Shown here in pieces: positions 50,010 to 60,726 of a stretch of DNA of 64,000 nucleotides. The position numbers and the translations under genes were made by a program. A model generated the notes under the pieces. That model saw only the letters and a program-made list of their open reading frames with translations, was not told the origin of the DNA and did not search any database. The stretch is from the NCBI GenBank assembly GCA_026874595.1, contig CM049317.1, forward strand, positions 17,409,382 to 17,473,381, in the 5' to 3' direction. Position 1 is the stretch's first letter. Every line of letters starts with the position of its first letter. This DNA is from Sipunculus nudus. Lineage: Eukaryota; Annelida; Sipuncula; Golfingiida; Sipunculidae.

Positions 50010-50180
50010 CATAGGAAAGTCGTTTCATTGCCGATAGGATATTGAACCCATGATCTTTCGATTGTTCTCTTTCACCAGTACGCTGTAGCAGGTCACTTTG
50101 TGTATTTTACACACTTTGATAGGAACCAGCGAGGTGACATAAAAACAGCCGACCGGAAATCAAAAGTTCATGGCACGATT
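50010..50180 (-). mobile_element. tRNA-derived SINE, copy 2
   Basis: The minus strand contains 'acagcgtactggtgaaag' (A-box-like) and ~25 bases later 'atgggttcaatatcc' (B-box-like, GGTTCAA), with flanks shared with 34610-34745. Box spacing is consistent with a tRNA head. It lies ~120 bp upstream of the serine-rich gene's signal-peptide exon. Confidence 0.55.
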
Positions 50181-50241
50181 CCCATCGGCAGTGAACCGAA
50201 TTATCTGTGTATTCTAGGATTAATCTGTATATACAATAAAC

Positions 50242-50246
<5 letters not shown>

Positions 50247-50280
<34 letters not shown>
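50247..50280. repeat. (TA)n microsatellite
   Basis: About 17 TA units, 22 bases before the ATG of the serine-rich gene. A possible acceptor ('cttccgtttcag') lies between, so the array is probably in a 5' UTR intron. Confidence 0.95.
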
Positions 50281-50283
<3 letters not shown>

Positions 50284-50302
50284 TCTTCCGTTTCAGATCA
50301 TC

Positions 50303-50366
50303 ATGTTGGATCGCCCCTTGTTTATCCTTCTCGCCCTCGGGTTGGTCATAGCCCTCGGGGCTCAAG
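50303..50366 (+). CDS. Serine-rich repeat protein, exon 1 (signal peptide)
   Basis: The ATG opens MLDRPLFILLALG, then LVIALGAQ: one Asp and one Arg, a 16-residue hydrophobic core and a small-residue end, a clear secretion signal of ~21 residues. It ends at a good donor ('tcaag|gtcagt') one base into a codon (phase 1). Exon 2 at 52380 begins in the matching phase (G + GT = Gly), so the join reads ...GAQ-GTIGEYYVN. An acceptor-like 'ttccgtttcag' lies 6 bases before the ATG, so there may be an upstream non-coding exon. The minus-strand frame 50201-50413 is a shadow. Confidence 0.7.
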
Positions 50367-52379
50367 GTCAGTGTTAAGCTATTGTAAGCAGGTAAACCAG
50401 GTGACCCATGCACGGCGTTTGCTCCTTAATTAGTTATTAAATCAGCGTTTCCGAAAAAAAAGAGTCCAGAATAAAAGTGTTCCAGTTAGAATCCGGAAAG
50501 GAGTCGTTGCGGGGTATGAATGAGGAACCTTTTTACGCTATGAATAGAATGGTTCTTTTTGGAACCTCCCGAAAGTTCTTTCATGGAATTGTACAGGTTA
50601 TATCCAGAAGCTTTGTCATCTTTCTGAGAGTTACCTGTCAAGGTTGCTAACAGTGGACTGAGTGGAGCACCTTGAACAGTTCTTTGTTGAAACCCCTTTA
50701 TTCTTTTTTCTTTGTTGTGTATTTCATAGACCCCTAAAGACAGTCTAATCTTACCCTAAAGGGTGTCATATTGAACTATTTTTTAAAAGCTGCATAAATG
50801 GATCTGGAACCTTTGTGGTTGATTGCATTATAGGTTTTTCTACCTATAGATCTTAAAGGCCACTCTTGGAGAGCTAACATGATTATTGTTTGATTGTGCT
50901 GAATATCCCTGGTAAACAAATAATCTATGAAATTGCTTTTTTGTTAAGAGAACAGATTTTTGGACCCTGATATTCAAAATCATGTTGGCACATTTGATTA
51001 ATGCTTAAAGTAAAATATGTAGATCATTTGTATAATTAACATAGTGCAAGTGTTTTATGTCATATTCACTATATCATTAAGTTTTATTATATCAGCGCCA
51101 GCGACGTATTATGTTTCTTTCGAAATTAAGTTTTCGCACTGTTCCATAATTTCCAGAATGAGCAAAACTGGAACACATTACAAAAGAAAAGGTCAAGAAC
51201 AATTACAAAAGCACCCAGAGAGGGGAAACCTCTGGCTTTGCAGCTCATTACTCCATATGGCATTGTCAGAAATGCAGTTTCTTCCTTAACGAATTCCTAG
51301 ATCCAAATGATGTTCCAGATGACCTCTACAATTCAATAATTTGTACTTGTGTATCATTGCCGAGCTATCCTATAAATTTCATCAGAATCCTTTGATAATG
51401 AATGACATTGATTACCCCATGCAGCATTGTCAGAAATACTCCCCTATATGAACAAGCTGTATGCACGTAATTTCGACATGCGAATTGTGAAATCCGGGTT
51501 TTAGTGTGTACGCTAAACGAAACGCAGAACTAATGGCATTAAGGTACTCTGCGTACCAGTCTGATATCGTTCATTCCTCCTGTATATTAGGGAAAAACCG
51601 AAAATGCCGTCATCGCTCTAGCAGTATTTTTAGTAAAATAATACCGTTTCAAAGTAAACTTAGTTATACTGCATTTTCGTAAATGCTCAAACTTCACTTA
51701 TGCTCGTGTTACAAGCTTAATGTTGTTGATAGCGAAATAAAATTAAATGAAACGGCGGAAAATAAATTTGAAACAACATGTAAATGACTGCGTCGAAGTA
51801 CAAGCGCGTATTATACGTGCTACCTTTAAATCAAAACGAGGTTTGTGCTGCATCTTATTTATTAAAATGTCATAATTTATCTGGATATACCGATTTAAAA
51901 CACAAAAATTTCTTGTCTTTGGCATATGCTTCTAACGATTTGATGAATTAATGAAATAATAAACATAATGAATTGAGAATGATGAAAGTCAGAAACAAAA
52001 AGGTCTCAGACCCTTTACTCTCCAATTCCACTGTACATAATACACAGTGACGTGGTTTTATATCTAAACAGAAGAGTAAAATCCCTGAACTAATGGTGTT
52101 AAAAATTATAAAATTAATGATTGTAATATTGGTAAAATAATAATATCAAATCGAAGAATAGAAATATATTCACATTAACTGTTATAAAATGTCTAAATAA
52201 ATAAATATACTGTAATTAGACTATGACGTTGATACATCCCGTCAACGCCTCTGCTAAGGTGCAATTCTCAGAAACACGTTTTAAATAATAACATATCATA
52301 TTAAAGGAATATAAATCTTTTTCATCAGCATTAAATATATTTATAAAACTAGTGTGATATTATTTTAATTATTTGCTAG
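50367..52379 (+). other. Intron 1 of the serine-rich gene
   Basis: 2,013 bases, GT (50367) to AG (52378-52379). It contains old repeat material: 'gaacctttttacgc' and 'ggttctttttggaacc' near 50530-50565, and a 41-base block (51470-51510) shared with 2971-3010. Confidence 0.65.
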
Positions 52380-53122
52380 GTACTATTGGGGAATATTATG
52401 TAAACGATACTGTGGACGGAAGCAACTCTCTCAGCAAAAGCAACTCTACCAGCGAAAGTGACACTCCAGGCGAAAGTCACTCTTCCAGCGAAAGCGACTT
52501 TTCGAGCGAAAGTAACGCTGCCAGTGAAAGCAACACTCCCGGCAAGAGCAGACCATCCATTGAAAGGAACCCTGCCAGCAATGGCAGCTATGCCAGCAAA
52601 AACAATTCGTCCAGCGAGAGGGACACTCCCGGCGAAAGTCACTCTTTCAGCGAAAGCGACTTTCCGAGCGAAAGTCACGCCTCCAGTGAAAGCAACACTC
52701 CCGGCAAGAGCAGAACATCCATTGAAAGGAACCCTGCCAGCAATGGCAACTATGCCAGAAAAAACAATTCGTCCAGCGAGAGGGACACTCTCGGCGAAAG
52801 TAATTCGTCCAGCGAAAGCAACTTTCCGAGCGAAAGTCACGTTGCCAGTGAAAGCAACACTCCCAGCAAGAGCAGACCATCCATTGAAAGGAACCCTGCC
52901 AGCAATGGCAACTTTGCCAGCAAAAACAATTCGTCCAGCGAGAGGGACACTCCCGGCGAAAGTTACTCTTCCAGCGAAAGCGACCTTCCGAGCAAAAGTC
53001 ACGCTGCCAGTCAAAGCAACACTCCCGGCAAGAGCGGATCATCCATTGAAAGGAACCCTGCCAGCAATGGCAACTATGCCAGAAAAAGCAATTCGTCCAG
53101 CGAGAGCAGCATTCCTAATTAA
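52380..53122 (+). CDS. Serine-rich repeat protein, exon 2
   Basis: It follows acceptor 'aattatttgctag' and enters in phase 1. A short unique segment (GTIGEYYVNDTVDG, with an NDT N-glycosylation site) leads into repeats of six residues, roughly S-[NDH]-x-[PSA]-[SG]-[EK]. Nine of these form a 54-residue unit (162 bp; copies start at 52531, 52693, 52855, 53017). One unit is ~31% Ser and ~11% Glu and has three S-x-E motifs (SSSE, SIE, SSE), the recognition motif of secretory-pathway Fam20C-type kinases. The mature chain is ~245 residues and ends SSESSIPN at TAA 53120-53122. Likely a secreted, phosphorylated, disordered matrix-type protein; biomineral, mucus or adhesive roles are guesses. The overlapping long frames on both strands are by-products of the 18-bp period. 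Confidence 0.7.
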
Positions 53123-53520
53123 AACAACTCTCCTAGCAGAGGCAAGTCTACCAGCGAAAGCAACTCTTCCAGTGAAAGCAACTCTTCCTGTGAAAGCAAC
53201 TCTTAGCACAAGCAACTCTCCCAGTAAAAGCAACTCTGTCAGCGAAAATAATTCTCGAGTGAAAGCAACTCTTCCTACGAAAGTAACTTGCCCAATGAAA
53301 GCAAGCCTCCCAGCGAAAGCTATTCTCCCAGCGACAGCAACTGTGCCAGTGAAAGCTTCCCCCACCCGGCGAAAGCAACCTTCCTAGTAAAAGCTACTCT
53401 GCCTGTTCAATCGATTCTCCTGGTGAAAGAAACTCTGGAACACTCTGGAAACCAGTAATACAGCCAGCGAAAGCAACGCCCCGGACGAAAATAAAAATAA
53501 CTCCGCCAGCGAAAACAAAC
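52420..53520. repeat. Hierarchical 18-bp / 162-bp minisatellite
   Basis: The base unit is close to 'agcgaaagcaactctccc' (18 bp), with a higher-order period of 162 bp (9 x 18) over ~52530-53120. Beyond 53120 the 18-bp units continue with more divergence and indels to ~53520. An 18-bp unit keeps several frames open, which explains the long antisense and alternative-frame ORFs. Confidence 0.95.
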
Positions 53521-53591
53521 TAATGAACGTTCCATTTAAAAGTTATATAGCTGTGAAGTTTTATGCGCTTTTCTTTTGGTTACTTGTATGA
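53123..53591 (+). pseudogene. Broken 3' extension with hydrophobic tail
   Basis: After the TAA (53120) the same frame continues NNSPSRGKSTSESNSSSESN to a TAG. Repeats then go on in other frames (frame changes near 53204, 53257, 53365 and before 53466), including SNSPSKSNSVSENN and PGERNSG. From 53466 one frame reads SESNAPDENKNNSASENK, then SYIAVKFYALFFWLLV and a stop at 53589-53591. That hydrophobic end resembles a GPI-anchor signal or short membrane tail. The TAA sits where a GAA (Glu) codon is expected. Either the gene lost its 3' half by one nonsense change and several indels, or the repeat has uncorrected sequencing errors. Confidence 0.5.
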
Positions 53592-53718
53592 AGACCTGCT
53601 CAAATTCTTTAAGGTCACTAACTGTATTTATAAATCCAAATGTCTTGTTATTAAACAATTAAAATATAGTTTAGACGATTTCTGACTCTGATAGCTGTGT
53701 ATTCCTTCAACAAACTAA

Positions 53719-53724
53719 AATAAA
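53719..53724 (+). terminator. Poly(A) signal AATAAA
   Basis: Canonical AATAAA ~600 bases after the exon 2 stop and ~130 bases after the hydrophobic-tail stop. An ATTAAA lies near 53649. Confidence 0.45.
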
Positions 53725-53729
53725 AACAA

Positions 53730-55480
53730 TACCTTCAAGCTATCGTTTTGGTATCTGCTTACATATCATCATACTACACTGTGTTGTCTCAGCTAACGGA
53801 TGACTGAAGGCAATGTATGTAAATTGATCTAAGATTTTCTGGTAGAAAATATTATCATAGTTATAAATAAAACAAATTAATATAAACAAGCATCCAAGAA
53901 ACTACATATCATTTCAAACTAGAAAACTGCGTTATAAGTTATACAAGCCTCTGCCAAGTGGGGTGTACATCGTAAAATACTTCCAAAATCTAATTTGCAT
54001 TAAAGTCGGCCTACATTTCCAGGTGCTTTCGTGTATACGTGGTAGCACTTTTATAAATATTCATTATATTATCGATTTTTCGTTGGCATGCATGAGAGTC
54101 CGTTCATGGTGGAACGAGTTATGTTGTGAACAGACACACAAGCACATGAACGGGGATAACAGGATACTCTCTTGTCAAAGGCAATGGTACAAAAAGAAAA
54201 AAAAGAGAAGACCATGAGAGTTGAGCAATGAGGGCAAGACAATTTATAACAATTAATCAGTCAGGATGTTGGGCCTACTTACACACTAACCAACAAGTAT
54301 TCGTGAGGCTCTTAACTGAGCTGTCATTTTTTTAAGACATAGCGGAACAGAGTTCTAGCCGGCGAAAGCCAAGATATAAAATGAATTCTAAGGGTAGTGA
54401 CAGCTAGATCAGAAAGCTGACACTGTGGTTACTAGTCGTGTGAGCTACCAACAGAAATGCCGAAAAGAAGGAACATATTGAGTCATATCTCAATTTTTAA
54501 ATTCATATTTGAGATACAGTATTAAACTTAGTAGCAGCCCTTTGACTTTTAGGACTATTATAACGGGAGGAAATAAATGATGATCAGATTCTTTACTTTT
54601 GTTTCTTATCCTAGACAAATTATCAGGTTACAGTTCGCGACTAAATGGAAGTGGCACAATTATTCCACGGACTGCATCAAGACTAATCAGAATCTGATCA
54701 AAAGTAAAATATTGATTGGTATTCTGTGAATGAATTATTGTGACTCAGACAAGACTGAGAGCTAAGATTACTATCCCTAAAAAAAACCCATAGCCAGCAG
54801 GATAGAATATGAAAAAGGGTCACCCGAAAACTGAGGGCATTTTTAATAAGCTGGGCTGGAAAAGTAATCATTAAACTACTATGTTTCATGAAAATCCATG
54901 ATCCATTACCTGTCAAAGAGCTTTATAACTGATCCTTGATTATGTTCCATTATCCGAAACATGTGCCGGATCCACATTAAAATCTCACCGATTCCCCAGT
55001 AGTACTTTCCCGAAATGACCTGAAAATTTCATCAGATTTCATTCATGAATATGGAGATATTTGATTAAGAACACACACATAGAAACCAATGACCGAGATC
55101 GCTGGCATACCCAACTAGAGGAGCTGACTATCGCAATAGAGAACATTTCACTAAGTTACTGCTGAGATCTAACACGATCTATGTAAAATGTCATTCTAAA
55201 AATATATGAAAAGTTCGAAATACAAGAAAAGGTCTATACTGGAAAAGAAGCGGGTGCCAATAGCATTTCAAACACTGACGGAATTGCAACTCGTTTTTAT
55301 TTACTACACAATCCATGATCAACATGCATAAACATATCAGGAAAATCCATTAAGTGGCCGTTGGGAATTTTCAATATTAAAAATACAACAATGTGTAAAA
55401 TGGGAAATAATAAGACTAGAAAATAAATCTAGTAGGTTTTATTTTGCTTTGTCTCATCTAACTTTACTCTTTTTTCCTGT
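53730..55480. other. No gene seen
   Basis: AT-rich. Open frames at 53963-54217 and 54698-54916 show no domain or boundary support. Confidence 0.4.
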
Positions 55481-55487
55481 CGTTTAG

Positions 55488-55535
55488 GCCTATCCAGTCT
55501 TGCATCTTTTCTTTGGCTACCATGAAAGTTTAGAG
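55488..55535 (+). CDS. Candidate 48-nt micro-exon
   Basis: A strong acceptor ('cttttttcctgtcgtttag') and donor ('tagag|gtaagc') enclose 48 bases open in one frame: AYPVLHLFFGYHESLE, phase 0 on both sides. The length is a multiple of three, so it could be a cassette exon. It could belong to the serine-rich gene's 3' region or to another gene; no partner identified. Confidence 0.28.
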
Positions 55536-55621
55536 GTAAGCATGAAATTTAAACTGATGTTTATGGTGGACTGATCCACCATGGTCCCTTAGAATCGGTC
55601 CTGGTCTCATATACATACACA

Positions 55622-55626
55622 AAAAG

Positions 55627-55688
<62 letters not shown>
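55622..55688. repeat. (CA)n-(TA)n compound microsatellite
   Basis: CA-rich run followed by about 20 TA units. Confidence 0.95.
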
Positions 55689-55691
<3 letters not shown>

Positions 55692-56097
55692 TTGCCCGTC
55701 GATCATGACTTGTGATTAAGTTTGACCTTGAAGATTGATTAAATTTTACCAGAGAGTTCAGTAGGACCTACCCGATCAGTCAACGACAGTTCATAAAATC
55801 GGTTCATAACTTCTTGAGCTCAGGCAAATCAGCCACCAGACACATCCACAAGCCGCAACACAATATATTATCTCCGACATCTGATGGAGTTAACTATTAA
55901 TTCAGAGCGTTAATCAATCATCATATTAGTGGTATATACATACCTTTGGGCAGAAGACAAACAGTTCGATGCGTTTTTCCTAATTTGTCTCAAATAAAAC
56001 AAAATAACGAGATTTTCAATGCAGAAAAACAAAATCAAATACACAGTAATTGCTGTGGAGTGGCAAAATTACCTTTCCCAGAAGTGTTGAGGGTACT

Positions 56098-56268
56098 TAC
56101 AAGGGGCGGATTCAGGATTTACTAAACTAAAACAAGATTCCCAAGTCCGAAGAAGGGGGGGGGGGGAACAGGCCGCAATATTTGGTCTGAAGCCCTCAAA
56201 ACGGGCAAGGATGCTGCAAAAGGGGAGGGGGGTGCAGGTCCCCTTGCCTAATCCCCCCCCCCCCCCCA
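56098..56268. mobile_element. Possible non-autonomous transposon with G/C runs
   Basis: 'aaggggcggattcaggattt' is followed by a 12-G tract (56155-56166) and a 15-C tract (56253-56267). The opposed G and C runs could pair as a long hairpin. 'ggggcggat' sequences also accompany the poly-C at 16137. Unconfirmed class. Confidence 0.35.
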
Positions 56269-56269
56269 G

Positions 56270-57070
56270 TATCCGATTATGCGTATAATGAATGAAACGG
56301 GACCTAATATCGCTCAATAAAATCTTCTTTTTACATTTTCTGACACTCACAGAGTAAGCAATTACAAGAGCATCAACAAACATACTTTTAATATAGTACG
56401 TGTATAATACAATATTTTGCATGTAGAATTTGATATAAACTTAAGTCTTAACTGTTGCTAATTGATTTATATATCATCTTTATAATATTAGGTGACCTGG
56501 GCAACAAAATATTCATTAAGTCACATAACTACCTTTGCAATCACCTCAGAAAATACACTCGATATCTGGTTACCCACCCCTTTTGAGAAAAAAGGCACAT
56601 TGTCGCTGTTTATTACTTAGAGGAATTATTTACACAGACCCGAGAAACCGCCTGGCATCCCTGTTTCCTAGGAACCCGGACCAGTCAAGTGGCGACTGCT
56701 GGTTGTCGATAGAATTACAATGCTGCTTTTGTTCTTGTCCCACTCGCATTGATAACAACAACCTCTCGGTTGTTTTATTAACTAAAAGATTGGAAGGTCA
56801 GTAAGGCCTGGGTGGGAAAAAGGACATGTGGCACTTTGAGCCTGTGAAATGAGCCTGTATTTAATTCTGTAGTAGAACACATTTGTGTTAAGTCAATAAT
56901 TAAGTGAATGTGACTTACGCTGATGTCCAAATTGTCTGGTTGTCACGGCCGCTTTTTCATTTCAGACAGGCGTACTCTGCATTAAAGTAGTGTACAAACA
57001 CTACAGTGAAGAAGTTTACAGATAAAAGACATAACGAAGCAGTCTGCAACAAATCTATGATAAACACGAA
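56270..57070. other. No gene seen
   Basis: The 89-codon frame 56535-56804 is somewhat GC-rich but has no recognised domain or splice structure. Confidence 0.4.
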
Positions 57071-57815
57071 CACCATATTCATATTCAACAAGCGTATCAC
57101 TATTCAGTTCAGTAAAAGGTTACACTGGAAAATGTATTTTGAAAATACATATAAAATGCATAAATATTAAACCATTGGTCCCACCATACTTGGAAGTTAA
57201 CCAGAGCCATATGCAGCTGAAACGTGTAAATGCAATAATCACATGAAGAACAATATTTCTTCAGTCTTATTTCTGTTAAGTAGTAATCCAAAACACGATT
57301 AAACGATCATCGAAGAGGTCATCGAGTTCCAGCTTTGTCCAAGATATCGAATAAAACAGCCCTCGACATTAATCGGGGTGGGGAAGGCACTTATTCAAAG
57401 CACATTGGATTAAAACATACGAAGCCGCTGCCTAAACCCATTGCCGAATTTTTTTTTAGAAACCATTTATAGAAAAAAAACCCCACAGTGTTTATGGTTT
57501 GTATTTGATTTCTTTTGAATGATTACATGATGCTGACCAATTTGACCCGAATTCTGCCGACATTCATTATAGAAAGTGCGCACGCTGGAGGAAAAGATCC
57601 ATTAGCTGATGATCAGAGCTTGCCCTTACGTTCATTCACAGTCACAACAATACAACTTTACTGTCGCAGTCAATAAAATTGGTAAGACTAATTCCTCCCA
57701 CTAACAGAACCACTAAAGTTGCTCTTGCCAGTGACGGATCCAGAAATTCGAAAACGGGGGGCGCTAATAATTGGCAGGTGGCTGGAAACTTGTTTTGTAA
57801 ATATATATATATATA

Positions 57816-58105
57816 ACTCTGAAAAACAACACTGTTAATTCACAACAGTCTGTTTCACGGGATGCGACCCGATCATCAGGTGAATGTGGTTAGAATGAAG
57901 CTAACGGCTTGGTTTGAAAAGCCGAGACTTTACGAGATTACGAGATTATGCTTTGTGCGATTCGGGGCGGGGGGGGGGGGGAGCATGTGAAAGACTGATT
58001 CTGATCCTATTGTCCTCGGTTGCACAATAGGATTGGTCGGGGTACACGTGCGTTACTGGAGCATAACAGGGCAGGGCAAGGAGGTTATGTATTGTTTTAA
58101 ATTTT
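57816..58105 (-). mobile_element. Hammerhead-bearing insertion (retrozyme-like)
   Basis: About 290 bp present in copy 2 of the dispersed duplication and missing in copy 1. TA-rich sequence lies at both edges ('aatatatatatatata' before, 'ttttatatataatac' after). On the minus strand it ends with a hammerhead motif followed by 'gttgtttttcagag' and (TA)n. It includes a perfect 10-bp hairpin ('atcctattgt'/'acaataggat', 58004-58033) and a 13-G tract. No coding frame. A small non-autonomous, PLE-dependent element is the simplest reading. Confidence 0.55.
57838..57885 (-). ncRNA. Hammerhead ribozyme motif, type I
   Basis: Read on the minus strand, 48 nt: stem I ATTCAC / GTGAAT (6 perfect pairs closing the motif); core CTGATGA; stem II CGGG-TCGCAT-CCCG with a U-U at its base; core GAA-A; stem III ACAG-A-CTGT; then U before the predicted cleavage site, immediately 5' of GTGAAT. 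All invariant core bases are present. The one-base stem III loop is too tight for a stable monomer, as in minimal PLE hammerheads that act as dimers. Cleavage would release RNA starting GTGAAT. Confidence 0.75.
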
Positions 58106-58969
58106 ATATATAATACAATGATATAAACCAGGATGCTCAATTAGCACATTGAACTGATTTTTAATAGGTTCTTGGAAGCAGACTGATTTGTAATAGGTTC
58201 TTGGAAGCGTTGAAACATAATATATAACGAGGTCATTGTGGGGCACCTGTCACATAAAATATAAGGAATTTCTTTTCCTTAACTACTGAACTGTCATTCG
58301 ATTTGCAAACTTTACGGGGTGGAGGGATATATTAACGTAATATTTCATATTTCTTCAAAATAAGGATATTTACTGGAAAGTAACATGTTGATGCCTATGG
58401 TGAAAATGTGTATCCATGTTTTTAACATTTATGTTTATAAAAATATCAGATTTTAAAAGTAATTTTCGTGGTAATATAATTGTTACAAGTCGTATGTCAA
58501 ACTATATACCGATCTTGTGGTCTAATCAGCTCACCCGATAGTGAATTCGAGTATCATCCGAGGAGCCATAACATTTTTCGACCCCAACCCGGACAGAGCT
58601 CTTAAGGTTAACAGGAAGGCCGTGTCCCACTCAAAGGCGAATGTAACAAGGGGGGTTCCTCGGTGTTGAGTTTAATAACGGAAAGAATTCTTCCCTCGTT
58701 GTATAAATTTAAGGATGCTACCCAAATATGAAGTTAATAATAAAACTGTTCATTAATATCCTGAACTAAAGTGTGGATAATTTAATAATCAAAATGTCAT
58801 GGAATAAAAAAATCTAATTAAAGAAAATAATCAAGAATAAGTTTGAAAATAAATAGATATAATGAGAGATGCTTCAACTCAAAGGGACAGGGGCGCCACC
58901 TCGTGGCAATTTATATAACTAAATCACGGCTCTCTGGCCGACTCTTTCATGATAATGGCTGGCGTTGAT

Positions 58970-60720
58970 TGACTGTGATGAAGATAAACATGAACATACA
59001 GTAAGGTTAAGGTCTCAGAACTCTCTCAGGCGTCTGTTTACACATATTTTAAGATTTTCCTACTGGTCTCATGTTTAACTCCAATACAAACACGCTGGTA
59101 AAACAGCGTGGCTATGGCTGCCCGTTAGTCTCATCCGCGCCCCCGTTTTTACCTTGCTTGGACAGTATTTTATTTCTGGCACACATTTTGTAAAGTATAT
59201 TCGATTGCGCATTGGATAAAGACTCAATTTCGGAAAATCAAAATAAAGGTTAGCAAAGAATACACAGCTAACAGCGGCTTACACATATAAACTTCCATTA
59301 ATCGCTAAACAATTAACTGTTCTGTACATACAAATACACAGGTGAAGTATGGGTCAGATTATCTCATAAGAAACCGAAATTGTGAAGTTAAGACTTTTCC
59401 AGAGTATGTGAGCGTCTGCGGTGTGGACATGTTTACATACATAGTATAAATATATACATACACACACGAAAAAACATATATACATGTATGTATATTTATT
59501 CATACATATACATGCATAAACATATACATATATCAGTTGACACAGAAACGCTTTGTTTCATCTATATACTGCAAAACAATTTTACACACCCTCTGCTCAG
59601 CGGCTACTTACAAGTTTACCCCATATAACAACGTTTTCCTGTCTATTTATTAATAAAACATGTATGTATTTACAATCAATCAAATCATAATAAATATAAA
59701 TCACAATTATTTTGACTGGACTGAGTAATATGGATATATTTTATGTACCAGGACACTAGTACAGCGCATGTTTTCGCCAGTGCTTAACTTTGCATCCAGA
59801 TCCATCCTCAAATTGAATAGATTAAAAATAAATTTCCGGCGATTGTCCTATGAGCCATGGCCATATGCTTCTATTGACTCTCCTGACACTTCACTGAGAT
59901 ATAAACAACAAAATCGTTTTTAATGATAGCGCAATAAATGGCAGACCGCGATGACCGATTAAAAAGACATGCCTCATCATTTTTCATCATCAATTAATTC
60001 ATTTTGTGTGATTTTGATTTAAAATACAAAAAAAAAACAATTTGGAGCGGCCTATAACTAGTATTCACACATTTGGAGTCCTTTGAGCCATGGGGATGGG
60101 GTCAAACACAATTACACCACTCCTAAAAGGCTACACGCCATTTCAATTATATCACGTTATGATAGCATACAGAGTTGACAATTAGAACTGAGCACACGCA
60201 AGGGCCCTACTTTAAACTTTTGATTTGATTTTTATACAAAACAAAGCTTATCCATTTGTTAAAGTATAACAAACGTTAATATTCAAAAGTATTATACAAC
60301 ATTGAAACAATATTTATGGAAGGCAAACATATTCCCAGTTATAATCGATGTTATACTCTAACTGCTCTGCTAAATTTTAGTTGATTTTACTCACTCCTGT
60401 TAATTTTGATTAACCAGGAGCTTGAATTACCCCCCCCCCCCACACACCTCTGTGTGCGGTTACTTTATATTTTGTAGCTTATTAGCTTATGACAAATTTG
60501 ATATCTTGCATGTACTTTTTAATGCAACGCTGGAAAATACATTTTGATCGATAATATATAGTCATAAACCAATGCTGTCTGTATAACTAATTACCTTGTC
60601 ACTTTTTGAAGTTTTTCTTTTTTTACCATCGGCGAGGACAAATAAACGCTCAACACTGTGTGCCACTACAAACTTTGAACGGATAAGCCTACATATACAA
60701 GCCCAATCCTAGTTCGCTTA
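58970..60720. other. No gene seen
   Basis: AT-rich with a degenerate (TA)/(CA)/(TG) patch at 59440-59540 and a 12-C tract at 60430-60441. No exon supported. Confidence 0.45.
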
Positions 60721-60726
60721 CATGGT

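Larger units (their letters stand above)
57075..58965. repeat. Dispersed duplication, copy 2
   Basis: Same-orientation paralogue of 30185-31835, longer because of the ~290-bp insertion at 57816-58105. Both copies keep order and flanking landmarks, so they allow filled-site versus empty-site comparison. Confidence 0.85.

Noticed and set aside
52376-53387. Long alternative frames over the serine repeat (309 codons on plus, 212 and 131 on minus)
   Set aside because: An 18-bp repeat keeps other frames open automatically. The 309-codon frame is closed just upstream by a stop near 52456 and does not match the phase of the signal-peptide exon.
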